The translations under genes were made by a program, and so were the position numbers. From Mesobacillus jeotgali (GTDB lineage Bacteria > Bacillota > Bacilli > Bacillales > Cytobacillaceae): a stretch of 64,000 bases of DNA. The notes beneath the pieces are model-generated. The model made no database searches. It was not told where the DNA came from and saw only the letters and a program-made list of their open reading frames with translations. Below are positions 42,495 to 50,836 of the stretch, piece after piece (positions within the stretch are counted from its first letter, which is position 1; each line of letters begins with the position of its first letter). The stretch lies in the NCBI RefSeq assembly GCF_002874535.1, contig NZ_CP025025.1:2217526-2281525 (forward strand), read 5' to 3'.

Positions 42495-43900
42495 TAAATT
42501 TGTTTTAACGCATTCAAAAGAAATCTTTGTTCTTCTTCGGTAACAGTCCGAAGATCGACATTAACCTCTTCCTTTTGGATACGGACAACGATTGCCGGGG
42601 AATGTTCCGTTCGGAGCTTCCTGGCAATATGTTCAGCGCTTACCTCTGGATGGCTTATTGAGACTAGATAGGTTGGAAGATGGACATCGGGCATCGTCCC
42701 TCCGCCAACCTGGCTGGTACCCTCAGTCACAACCGCTTTTAGCCCACTTTCTAAGGAATCAATGTCCTCGGCAAAACGCTCTGTCCTGTCTCTAAGTTCC
42801 TCAAGAGGAACAAGCAAGTCTCTTAGTGTCGGGATATGATGTAACCCTTGCTCACCCCTAAGATAATCCATCAAGGTCCCCTCTAACGCCGCGAGTGTCA
42901 TTTTATCTACTCGAACTACTCGTGCGAGCTGGTGTTTTTTCAGCTTATCAATAAGTGCTTTCTTCCCTGCGATGATTCCAGCCTGTGGTCCGCCAAGAAG
43001 CTTGTCCCCGCTGAATGAAACGATATCTGCTCCCATTTTCAGTACTTCTCCTACAACTGGTTCGTCTCCGATTCCATGGCGGGTGAAATCATAAAGAACA
43101 CCGCTCCCAAGGTCTTCGTAAAAAACTACATGGTCGTGCTTACTTGATAGTTGGGCCAATTCATCTGTTTCTACAGTTTTCGAGAATCCATATATTTTAA
43201 AATTACTCGTATGGACCTTTAGGATCATCCCGGTATCGTCAGTGACTGCATTCTCATAGTCATATAAATGGGTTTTGTTTGTTGTTCCAACTTCCACTAT
43301 ATGAGCTCCGCTTTCTTCCATAATGGAAGAAATCCGGAATGAGCCTCCGATTTCAACAAGCTGGCCGCGTGAAACAATGACCTCCTTGTTTTTTGCAAGT
43401 GCACTCATGATTAGATAAACTGCTGCAGCATTATTATTAACGACCATCGCTGCTTCAGCCCCAGTGACCTTTTTCACCAGGCTTTCAACATGGCTGTGCC
43501 GCGACCCGCGCTCGCCTTCTTTCAGCCTATACTCAAGATTGGAATAATTCCTCGCGGTTTCTACCACATGCTTCACTGCATTCTCGCTCAATCTTGCCCT
43601 TCCAAGATTCGTATGTAAAATGGTTCCTGTAGCGTTAATGACCCTTTTCAGTGTATAGTCAAATCTTTCTGTTGCGGATGAATCAAGCAATTTAAATAGC
43701 TGGTCAACAAACAGTTGGGTACCAGGCTCTGGCCCAGTCCATTTTTCATTAACAATTTCTTTCCTTATATCATTTAACACATCTTTGATTATGTCTGTAA
43801 AACGATCAGCGTCCGTATCATGCTTCTTGACCAAATCAATAAACCTGGAATCTTTCTGTAGTTCATGTACAGCAGGCAGCTGCCTTAAAAACTGTTTCAA
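42494..43900 (-). CDS. selA: L-seryl-tRNA(Sec) selenium transferase SelA
   Basis: 468 residues, the usual SelA length. This PLP enzyme converts seryl-tRNA(Sec) to selenocysteyl-tRNA(Sec) using selenophosphate. The PLP lysine is K300 in SFSGDKLLGGPQAG; the N-terminal RVINATGTILHTNLGRA (about 86-102) is characteristic. The gene lies between sspP and a SelW-like selenoprotein, with selD next beyond, divergent. selB, needed for decoding, is not in the window. Presence of selA is strong evidence that the in-frame UGAs nearby are decoded. Confidence 0.96.
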   Translation of the reverse strand: MKQFLRQLPAVHELQKDSRFIDLVKKHDTDADRFTDIIKDVLNDIRKEIVNEKWTGPEPGTQLFVDQLFKLLDSSATERFDYTLKRVINATGTILHTNLGRARLSENAVKHVVETARNYSNLEYRLKEGERGSRHSHVESLVKKVTGAEAAMVVNNNAAAVYLIMSALAKNKEVIVSRGQLVEIGGSFRISSIMEESGAHIVEVGTTNKTHLYDYENAVTDDTGMILKVHTSNFKIYGFSKTVETDELAQLSSKHDHVVFYEDLGSGVLYDFTRHGIGDEPVVGEVLKMGADIVSFSGDKLLGGPQAGIIAGKKALIDKLKKHQLARVVRVDKMTLAALEGTLMDYLRGEQGLHHIPTLRDLLVPLEELRDRTERFAEDIDSLESGLKAVVTEGTSQVGGGTMPDVHLPTYLVSISHPEVSAEHIARKLRTEHSPAIVVRIQKEEVNVDLRTVTEEEQRFLLNALKQI

Positions 43901-44033
43901 ACTCTATCTCCCCCACAACATTAGTGCATTCATTAATTATATCATTATTGCCCAATTAAAAGTTTTTTCAAAACTGTGAACTTGAAGGGTAAATGCAAAC
44001 CATTTAAACCGTGAAAAACCTTGATAAATTGTA

Positions 44034-44062
44034 TAAAAAAAGCCCGGCTAATTGCCAGGGCA
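44034..44062 (-). terminator. Terminator of the SelW-like gene
   Basis: GCCCGGC pairs with GCCAGGGC (one bulge); on the minus strand TTTTTT follows. It also separates the selenoprotein gene from selA. Confidence 0.75.
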
Positions 44063-44305
44063 TTAATTCATCGCTTCCATTTGTTTAATCATTTCCTCTG
44101 AATCAGGGAAAACACCTGTATCCAGTTTCGAATATATTGTCTGGCCATTTATTGTTACTTCAAAAGCTCCTTTGGAAGCTGGGATCAGCTCCATCTTCTC
44201 AATCTGGCTTCGGAAATGAGTGAATAATTCTTCCGCGAAACTCGCGGCTTTTGGTGCGTAATTTCACTGCATGCAAAATTGGATGGTTACTTGAAAATTC
44301 TTCAT
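44063..44305 (-). CDS. SelW-like (Rdx family) selenoprotein, Sec14
   Basis: 80 residues when the UGA at 44264-44266 is read as selenocysteine. The N-terminus gives I-Q-F-C11-M-Q-U14-N-Y, the CxxU redox motif of the Rdx (SelW/SelT/SelH) family, and the remaining 66 codons run unbroken to TAA with the family's strand-helix pattern (SKGAFEVTINGQTIYSKL, then VFPDSEEM). AGGGGGAT precedes the ATG. A perfect hairpin with the loop AGUUU begins 16 bases after the UGA. A thiol-disulfide or peroxide-linked role is inferred from the family. The frame is invisible to standard gene calling because of the early UGA. Confidence 0.92.
44233..44247 (-). promoter_or_regulatory. Putative SECIS hairpin of the SelW-like gene
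   Basis: On the minus strand CCGCG-AGUUU-CGCGG, a perfect GC stem with GU in the loop; the loop lies 21 bases after the UGA, within the range for bacterial SECIS elements. The loop is identical to that in selD. Confidence 0.75.
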
Positions 44306-44441
44306 TGCAAATCCCCCTATAATACTTTTTTATATGTATTTACTGTCATTTTAGTGTAAAGCCAGGGTCAGTGCAAATAATAATAGCTTAAGGATGATTT
44401 TCAAAACAAGAAAGAGTATACTTTTTTTGGAGGTGATCAGG

Positions 44442-45494
44442 TTGAGTGAACACGAGAAAATTCGTTTGACTTCTCTATCAACAAAGGCTGGCTGAGGATG
44501 CAAAATCAGTCCCGAGGACTTGACGCAAGTTTTGCGTCTATTGCCAGAACAGGAAAATGTTCCTGAACTGCTTGTCGGACATGAGACTTCCGATGATGCA
44601 GGAGTATATAAACTTACAGAAGATATCGCCCTGATTCAAACGATTGATTATTTCACCCCTGTAGTGGATGATCCATATATGTTTGGCCAGATTGCAGCTG
44701 CGAATGCCCTAAGCGATGTTTATGCCATGGGCGGCGAACCTAAAACAGTTCTTAATATGGTGGGATATCCGATCAAAAAGCTCGGTCCGGATATGCTCGC
44801 AGAAATATTAAGAGGTGCCAGTGACAAAGTGAAGGAAGCTGGCGCACTGACGATCGGCGGTCATTCAATCGATGATCAGGAACCAAAATTCGGTTTATCT
44901 GTAACTGGTCTTGCCCACCCTGGTGCCATCTGGAAAAATGTCGGCGCAGCACCAGGTGATCTACTTGTTCTGTCAAAACCTATCGGTGTAGGCATTCTGA
45001 CAACAGGAATCAAGCGCAGCGCAGTAACTGCGGAGCAGGAGCAGGCAGTAACCGATACAATGGCATTACTGAACAAATCTGCCGCAGATGCGCTGAAAGC
45101 CTTCACACCACACGCGGTAACGGATGTAACAGGATTCGGCCTGCTTGGGCATGGCAGTGAAATTGCACGTGGCAGCAATGTCAGTTTTGAGATTTCGTTA
45201 TCGGATGTACCTGTATTAGATGGTACATATGAATTGGCTGCAAAAGGAATAGTGCCTGGAGGATCAAAATCCAACCATAAATGGCTGGATAACGATGTGG
45301 AGTATCAGGACATTTCTACTGAAGAGCAGTTAGTACTCTGTGATGCGATTACTTCCGGAGGACTCCTTGTTTCGCTTCCTGAAAGTGAAGCGGGACAGTA
45401 CGTGGAAGCCTTGAAAAACAAAGGGCTCATTCATGCGGCTATAGTTGGGAAGGTCATAGAAAAGAAAGATAAACTAATCTATGTAAAAAGGTGA
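44442..45494 (+). CDS. selD: Selenophosphate synthetase SelD, selenocysteine form (Sec18)
   Basis: 350 residues if the UGA at 44493-44495 is decoded. The N-terminus reads KAG-U18-GCKISPEDL, the active-site loop in which SelD has Cys or Sec, so the protein that makes selenophosphate is itself a selenoprotein. Later family motifs are TIDYFTPVVDDPYMFGQIAAAN, YAMGGEP, GGHSIDDQEPKFGLSVTG and DVTGFGLLGHG. The start is TTG at 44442 with TTGGAGGTGAT upstream. A shorter frame starting at 44520 would lack the catalytic loop and is not the real gene. It is divergent from the SelW-like gene and selA, and its stop overlaps a terminator. Confidence 0.95.
44522..44538 (+). promoter_or_regulatory. Putative SECIS hairpin of selD
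   Basis: GACGCA-AGUUU-UGCGUC, a perfect 6-bp stem starting 26 bases after the UGA, with the same AGUUU loop as in the SelW-like gene. Confidence 0.75.
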
Positions 45495-45518
45495 AATCAA
45501 TGAGATTTCACCTTTTTC
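45488..45518. terminator. Bidirectional terminator of selD and tdh
   Basis: AAGGTGAAATC and GATTTCACCTT form an 11-bp stem with a T run on the plus side and an A run before it; it overlaps the selD stop codon. Confidence 0.85.
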
Positions 45519-45524
45519 TTCTAT

Positions 45525-46469
45525 CTATAACTTTGTTTTTAATTTTTCCAGCATGTCAGCAGTCATACTTGAGAGATCATATTTCGCCTTGAAGCCCCAC
45601 TCTTCAGCCGCAGCTGATGCATCGATTGAATTAGGCCAACTGTTGGCAATGGCCTGTCGTACAGGATCAACATTATAAGAGATTTCAAACCCAGGAATAT
45701 GCTTCTTGATTTCCGCTGTAAGTTCCTCTGGATCAAAACTCATTGCCGTAACGTTAAAAGCATTTCTATGAATCAACTTGGAAGGGTCAGCTTCCATCAG
45801 GTCAATAATCGCGCCTAGCGCATCTGGCATGTACATCATGTCCATGTAAGTGCCTTTATCAATATATGAACTGTATTTCCCATTCTTGATTGCTTCATAA
45901 TAAATTTCAACTGCATAATCAGTTGTACCGCCGCCTGGTGGGGTCACATAAGAAATCAATCCAGGGAATCTGACACCCCTTGTGTCTACCCCGAAACGGT
46001 GGAAATAGTAATCAGCAAGCAACTCGCCAGCAACTTTGTTTACACCATACATGGTAGTTGGACGCTGGATGGTGTCCTGCGGGGTATTGTCCTTAGGGGT
46101 ATTAGGACCGAATGCCCCAATGGAGCTTGGTGTGAAAAATTGTAAATTTAGTTCTCTAGCAGTTTCTAGTGCGTTCATCAGGCCGCCCATGTTAAGGTTC
46201 CAGGCGAATACCGGCTTCGTTTCCGCAGTGGCAGATAGCAATGCTGCCATATGCATGATGGTATCGACTTCATATTTCTTGGCCAGGTCGACCATTTTAT
46301 TTGCATCCATGACATCGAGTATCTCGAATGGACCGTTCATAGCAGCTGCTGAATCAGTTTTCCTGATGTCCGTCGCAATCACATTATCCTGCCCATAAAT
46401 GTCACGTAGCTTAACTGTTAGTTCAGAACCAATCTGGCCAAGCGCGCCAGTTATTAAAATTTTCTTCAT
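45525..46469 (-). CDS. tdh: L-threonine 3-dehydrogenase, SDR type
   Basis: 314 residues of the extended SDR (epimerase-like) family rather than the zinc alcohol dehydrogenase type. The NAD fingerprint is [13 protein letters not shown] (about 6-18); the catalytic pair is Y141 and K145 ([12 protein letters not shown]). It oxidises threonine to 2-amino-3-ketobutyrate, which the next enzyme, Kbl, cleaves to glycine and acetyl-CoA. The pairing with kbl in the same direction makes the assignment firm. GGAGGAGTACA precedes the ATG. Confidence 0.92.
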   Translation of the reverse strand: MKKILITGALGQIGSELTVKLRDIYGQDNVIATDIRKTDSAAAMNGPFEILDVMDANKMVDLAKKYEVDTIMHMAALLSATAETKPVFAWNLNMGGLMNALETARELNLQFFTPSSIGAFGPNTPKDNTPQDTIQRPTTMYGVNKVAGELLADYYFHRFGVDTRGVRFPGLISYVTPPGGGTTDYAVEIYYEAIKNGKYSSYIDKGTYMDMMYMPDALGAIIDLMEADPSKLIHRNAFNVTAMSFDPEELTAEIKKHIPGFEISYNVDPVRQAIANSWPNSIDASAAAEEWGFKAKYDLSSMTADMLEKLKTKL

Positions 46470-46495
46470 TCTATGTACTCCTCCTGTAATCCCTG

Positions 46496-46527
46496 AAAAA
46501 AAGGCCGGCTTGTTAAGAAACCGGCCT
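46496..46527 (-). terminator. Terminator between kbl and tdh
   Basis: On the minus strand AGGCCGG-TTTCTTAACAAG-type loop-CCGGCCT followed by seven T residues. It lies inside the kbl-tdh operon and would reduce tdh expression relative to kbl. Confidence 0.75.
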
Positions 46528-46533
46528 ATTCAA

Positions 46534-47724
46534 TTAAATAATTTCTAATTCCTTGCCTACTTTTTCGTAAATAGAAATGGCATTGTCTAGCATTTCCTTC
46601 GTATGTGCCGCCGAAGGCATATTTCTTACACGGCCAGTTCCACGAGGTACGGTAGGAAATACGATTGATTTAGCATATACTCCTTCTTCGTAAAGCCTTT
46701 TACTGAACTGCTGCGTCTTGACTTCATCGCCAATGATACATGGAGTGATTGGTGTCTCAGAATGGCCAATGTCGAAGCCAAGTTTTTGCAGACCGTCCTT
46801 CAGATAGTTTGCATTGTCCCATAGACGCTCGTTCAATTCTGTACTGTCCATCAAGATTTCAATGGCTTTAATACTCGCTGCAACATCGGCTGGAGTGAGA
46901 GAAGTCGAGAAAAGGAATGGACGGCTTCTTACTTTCAGCCAGTCGATCAGATTTTGTTTACCAGCTACATATCCTCCGACTACACCGATAGCCTTTGATA
47001 GAGTCCCGATTTGGAAATCGACTTTATCTGAAAGGCCGAAATGCTTGACAGTTCCAGCGCCTTCACCCAGTACACCTGAACCGTGTGCATCATCGACATA
47101 TGTAATGAGATCAAATTCTTCTGCGATTTCAACAATTTCCGGAAGCTTCGCGATGTCACCATCCATAGAGAACACGCCGTCTGTGATGACCATGATTTTA
47201 TTGTATTGGCCTGATTCCTTCGCTTCTTTCGCTTTTGCGCGAAGGTCCTCCATGTCTGAGTGGTTGAAGCGGATGATCTTTGCTCTGGATAAACGGCAGC
47301 CATCAATAATTGATGCGTGGTTCAATTCATCGGATAGGATGGCATCATTTTTATCCATTACAGCTGAAATGGCAGCCATATTGCACATGAATCCTGACTG
47401 GTATGCAATCGCTGCTTCTGTCTTCTTGAATTTTGCCAGTACTTCCTCTAGTTCAAGATGCAGCTGGAGCGTTCCGTTGATTGTACGTACTGCACCTGCT
47501 CCCACTCCGTATTTTTCAATGGCTTCATCTGCAGTCTTTTTCAGTCTTTCATCTGTAGCGAGTCCAAGGTAATTATTTGAGGAGAGGTTAATCATCTCTT
47601 TCCCATTAATGGTTATGACTGGTCCATTTGGGCTCTCAAGCGGGTCGATTACATTATATAAACCCTTCCCTTTTAAATCCTCCAGGTTCTCATTTAAAAA
47701 CTGATTCAATGTTTTACTAGACAT
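46534..47724 (-). CDS. kbl: 2-Amino-3-ketobutyrate CoA ligase (glycine C-acetyltransferase)
   Basis: 396 residues of the alpha-oxoamine synthase PLP family. The PLP lysine is K244 in [38 protein letters not shown] and [12 protein letters not shown] are conserved. With tdh it turns threonine into glycine and acetyl-CoA. GAAAGGGGAT lies before the ATG at 47724; the in-frame start at 47757 would add 11 unsupported residues. A cre-like palindrome lies upstream. Confidence 0.93.
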   Translation of the reverse strand: MSSKTLNQFLNENLEDLKGKGLYNVIDPLESPNGPVITINGKEMINLSSNNYLGLATDERLKKTADEAIEKYGVGAGAVRTINGTLQLHLELEEVLAKFKKTEAAIAYQSGFMCNMAAISAVMDKNDAILSDELNHASIIDGCRLSRAKIIRFNHSDMEDLRAKAKEAKESGQYNKIMVITDGVFSMDGDIAKLPEIVEIAEEFDLITYVDDAHGSGVLGEGAGTVKHFGLSDKVDFQIGTLSKAIGVVGGYVAGKQNLIDWLKVRSRPFLFSTSLTPADVAASIKAIEILMDSTELNERLWDNANYLKDGLQKLGFDIGHSETPITPCIIGDEVKTQQFSKRLYEEGVYAKSIVFPTVPRGTGRVRNMPSAAHTKEMLDNAISIYEKVGKELEII

Positions 47725-47882
47725 CGTAAATCCCCTTTCTGCCTTTACAATTGGCATGTCATTATAATGGATACATCTGTCTTTTTGGAGAGGACAATAT
47801 TTTTGTCTCTATTTCCATGTTTAATGTGTGTTCACAAAATATACTTTATCATATTTATTTTATTTGTACATCTATGAAGGAC

Positions 47883-47896
47883 AGAAAACGCTTTCT
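47883..47896. promoter_or_regulatory. cre-like site upstream of kbl
   Basis: AGAAAACGCTTTCT is nearly palindromic and matches the core of the CcpA site except at its outer bases. It lies about 160 bases upstream of kbl. The rest of the 47725-48198 gap, between divergent kbl and arcA, contains A+T-rich promoter-like DNA and no gene. Confidence 0.4.
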
Positions 47897-48198
47897 TTTT
47901 TCTGTTTAGTTTTCCCTATTTTTTCTCACAATGCATGATTTTTTACGAAAAGCTTTTTTCGCTTTGATGATAGCCTTGCAAGTCAAACCCAATCATAAGC
48001 TTTTAAATGAAGACCTTCCCACAAGCTTTTATGAATGAGCTCTAAAAATAGGTTTGAAAGTTTTTATTAGGGTATAGAAAAGGGAGCCAGTCTGCAGGCA
48101 AGCAGTTTGGCGGGGGCAGTGAAATTTTGAGTTGTACATAATAATCACTTCCTCCTTATTTCATATAGAAATAGATACTGAATATGGAGGCTGTTTAT

Positions 48199-49431
48199 AT
48201 GAATTACCCTTTGAATGTAAAATCTGAAATTGGTGAATTAAGATCCGTGGTCCTGCACCGGCCGGGGAAGGAAGTCGAAAACCTGACACCCAAATACCTG
48301 GAACGGCTTCTTTTTGATGATATCCCTTATTTACCGGCAGTCCAGAGAGAGCATGATTATTTCGCGGATGTATTAAAAAACCGCGGGGTAGAGGTTCTTT
48401 ATTTGGAAAAATTAATGGAAGAATCATTAAAAACTGATGAACTTAACCAACAGTTCATCGATCAGGTATTGAATGAAAGCAAGAGCAATTTGAATGGCTC
48501 GCGAAAAACAGTCGAAGAGTATCTTCATTCTCTTTCAACTGATGAAATGATTCGAAAAGTCATGTCCGGGGTTCTTAAATCAGAAATCGAGCATGAGAAG
48601 AAAGTTCATTTACATGAGCTTCTCGATGATTACTACCCATTCTTTCTCGATCCAATGCCAAACCTTTATTTTACAAGGGACCCGGCAGCCGTAATTGGAG
48701 ATGGAGTTTCTTTAAACAAAATGTGTGAAGGTGCAAGGAAAAGAGAATCATTGTTCATGGACTTTATCATTAAACACCATCCTAGATTCTCCGGACATGA
48801 CATCCCACATTGGTACGACCGTGATGAATATTATCCATTAGAAGGCGGAGACGAGTTGGTACTCAGTTCTGAAGTGATTGCGATTGGAGTTAGTGCAAGG
48901 ACGTCTGCACAGGCTATTGAAAAATTGGCGAAGCGCATTTTTTCAAGGAACGATACGATTAAAAAAGTGGTTGCAGTTGAAATTCCAAAATTAAGAGCCT
49001 ATATGCATCTGGACACCGTATTTACAATGGTTGATCATGAGAAATTCACAATCCATCATGGAATTGAAGGCCCTAATGGAAATATGAAAATTTATATTCT
49101 CGAAAAAGGCATGGATTCTGACACACTTAACATTTCCGAGCGCTCAAATCTGACAGAAACACTAAAAGAAGTCCTCGGTCTACAGGAGCTTGTACTGATT
49201 CCTTGTGGAGGCGGCCATGAAATTGCTGCTGCCCGCGAACAATGGAACGATGGTTCCAATACACTTGCGATTGCACCAGGTGTAGTTGTTACCTATGACC
49301 GTAACTATGTTTCGAACGATTTGTTGCGTAAAAATGGAGTGGAAGTCATTGAGATTCCAAGTTCAGAGCTATCAAGAGGACGTGGTGGCCCGCGCTGCAT
49401 GAGCATGCCAATCTACCGAAAAGACTTGTAA
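48199..49431 (+). CDS. arcA: Arginine deiminase
   Basis: 410 residues. It hydrolyses arginine to citrulline and ammonia. Visible active-site parts are [26 protein letters not shown], the histidine segment [12 protein letters not shown] and the nucleophile Cys400 in [14 protein letters not shown] at the C-terminus. TATGGAGGCTG decides the start at 48199. The usual partners arcB, arcC and arcD are not adjacent downstream, so it is a solitary arcA; the pathway may be split elsewhere or citrulline used otherwise. Confidence 0.95.
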   Translation: MNYPLNVKSEIGELRSVVLHRPGKEVENLTPKYLERLLFDDIPYLPAVQREHDYFADVLKNRGVEVLYLEKLMEESLKTDELNQQFIDQVLNESKSNLNGSRKTVEEYLHSLSTDEMIRKVMSGVLKSEIEHEKKVHLHELLDDYYPFFLDPMPNLYFTRDPAAVIGDGVSLNKMCEGARKRESLFMDFIIKHHPRFSGHDIPHWYDRDEYYPLEGGDELVLSSEVIAIGVSARTSAQAIEKLAKRIFSRNDTIKKVVAVEIPKLRAYMHLDTVFTMVDHEKFTIHHGIEGPNGNMKIYILEKGMDSDTLNISERSNLTETLKEVLGLQELVLIPCGGGHEIAAAREQWNDGSNTLAIAPGVVVTYDRNYVSNDLLRKNGVEVIEIPSSELSRGRGGPRCMSMPIYRKDL

Positions 49432-49433
49432 AC

Positions 49434-49463
49434 AAAAAGCAGTCCTGGAAGCAGGACTGCTTA
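49434..49463. terminator. Bidirectional terminator after arcA
   Basis: AAGCAGTCCT-ggaagc-AGGACTGCTT, 10-bp stem between convergent genes. Confidence 0.8.
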
Positions 49464-49473
49464 CATGTATATA

Positions 49474-49755
49474 CTAGCTGGTCGCCAGGTAACTTTGCAA
49501 TTCTTTGACCAATTGCTCTGCTCCTTCTTTGCTTAAGATGATTTTCCCGTCTGCCAGTGACATATTTTCACTGCTGATGGTACCGGTTATGAGGCAAGTA
49601 CGATCTGGCTGGTATTTCTTCAGGATTATCATATCCTCATCCACAAAAATTTCAAGCGGATCACTTTCACCGATGCTCAGTTTTTTCCTAAGCTCCATCG
49701 GAATGACCACTCTTCCCAGCTGATCAGTCTTCCTCACAATTCCTGTTGCCTTCAT
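49474..49755 (-). CDS. AbrB-family transition-state regulator (Abh-like)
   Basis: 93 residues: the N-terminal 50 form the swapped-hairpin AbrB DNA-binding domain (GIVRKTDQLGRVVIPMELRKKL), and the C-terminal part is the dimerisation domain of AbrB/Abh proteins. These repress stationary-phase genes in Bacillus. The start at 49755 has GGAAGGGAAGG upstream. Length and a C-terminus ending LVKELQSYL fit either AbrB or Abh; AbrB itself normally sits near metS, so a paralogue is likelier. Confidence 0.85.
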   Translation of the reverse strand: MKATGIVRKTDQLGRVVIPMELRKKLSIGESDPLEIFVDEDMIILKKYQPDRTCLITGTISSENMSLADGKIILSKEGAEQLVKELQSYLATS

Positions 49756-49954
49756 ATAGCATCCTTCCCTTCCAAAAAAGTGTGGGAGTGGATGTCTGTT
49801 CTTTGAATAAATTCTAGCCCAATACAATTATAGCAAAACAAGGCATAATTTTACATTATTAATGTGTCAGTTTAAACAATCAGTGATTGACCGTAAATAT
49901 GATCTGACTAGCTTCATAAAAACATCTAAGTATCTATAATAGTCGAACTCATCA

Positions 49955-49989
49955 CAAAAAGGCTAAATTCTATTATAAGAATTTAGCCT
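49955..49989 (-). terminator. Terminator
   Basis: AGGCTAAATTC and GAATTTAGCCT form an 11-bp stem; TTTTTG follows on the minus strand. Confidence 0.8.
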
Positions 49990-49995
49990 CTAGTC

Positions 49996-50724
49996 TTATT
50001 TATTATGAAAAGGACATTTCCCTTCTATTGGTTTACTGTCGTCTCCGATAAAATACATTTTCCATTCTCTATGATCCGGGTCGCCATAGTGGCTTACATT
50101 AGGGTGCTTTGGCAGGTTGTCCCACTTTTCGACACGTTCCCTCACCTTTTCACGTGACATTATACCACCTTTTGAAGTTCCTTCAAGTCCCTCGAAAATT
50201 CGACGCGGCTGAAAACCAATGACAAGACTATTGCCCAGGTCCCTCGTTTTCCGCTGTTTATAGGCGGGTGCATTTCCGAAGGCAAAAAATGGTTCACCAG
50301 CAAACGAAAATGCCCATAAGTGATGGTCAGGATCTTTAGGATAATCAGCAGGCCATGGCTGCGTATCTTTTTCATGAAGGAACTGAAGTACATTCCAGAA
50401 GTATTCACGATAGTAATCAATTGTTTTTTCTTCCATTTCAGGCTCGACGAATACAAACAAACCATGTCTTATAAGAGGCTTGGAATCATCAAACAATGCA
50501 ATGAACTCTTCAATAGCGCCGGGCAATTGAGCCCAATTGTCCCTGCTGATATATGAATAGCGGAGCTCCCCTTTTTTCTCGGCAGTCATTCCAAAATAGC
50601 AAGGAAACTCTCGATTTGTAACAACCTCCCGGAAATTTTTGTATTCATTTATCACCCATTCAGGCACAAGGTCAGGGTTGACCATATCTTCCTTTGTAAA
50701 CAAATAACTATTGGTAACTGGCAT
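49996..50724 (-). CDS. YqcI/YcgG family protein
   Basis: 242 residues, soluble. Conserved family stretches include FPCYFGMTAEKKGELRYSY (about 40-58), DHHLWAFSFAGEPFFAFGNAP (about 133-153) and the C-terminal CPFH. Function unknown; some relatives occur in secondary metabolism. TTTGAGGTGTAAAAG precedes the ATG. Single gene with its own terminator. Confidence 0.8.
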   Translation of the reverse strand: MPVTNSYLFTKEDMVNPDLVPEWVINEYKNFREVVTNREFPCYFGMTAEKKGELRYSYISRDNWAQLPGAIEEFIALFDDSKPLIRHGLFVFVEPEMEEKTIDYYREYFWNVLQFLHEKDTQPWPADYPKDPDHHLWAFSFAGEPFFAFGNAPAYKQRKTRDLGNSLVIGFQPRRIFEGLEGTSKGGIMSREKVRERVEKWDNLPKHPNVSHYGDPDHREWKMYFIGDDSKPIEGKCPFHNK

Positions 50725-50789
50725 CTTTTACACCTCAAATTAGTTAGTCAGTTATCATTTACCCTTTCTATATTGTAATAAACTATTTT

Positions 50790-50829
50790 AAAAAAAAGTA
50801 AAAGCACGCAATCTCTGCGCGCTTTTACT
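50790..50829 (-). terminator. Terminator
   Basis: AGTAAAAGC and GCTTTTACT flank an inner CGC/GCG pairing; a T run follows on the minus strand. Confidence 0.75.
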
Positions 50830-50836
50830 ATGGTAT

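Noticed and set aside
43901..44441. Selenocysteine tRNA gene near selA/selD
   Set aside because: The noncoding parts are A+T-rich with no acceptor/T-arm pattern, long variable arm or CCA end.
44520..45494. selD taken as starting at 44520
   Set aside because: This start lies after the catalytic loop; the frame continues upstream through an in-frame UGA to a TTG with a strong ribosome site.
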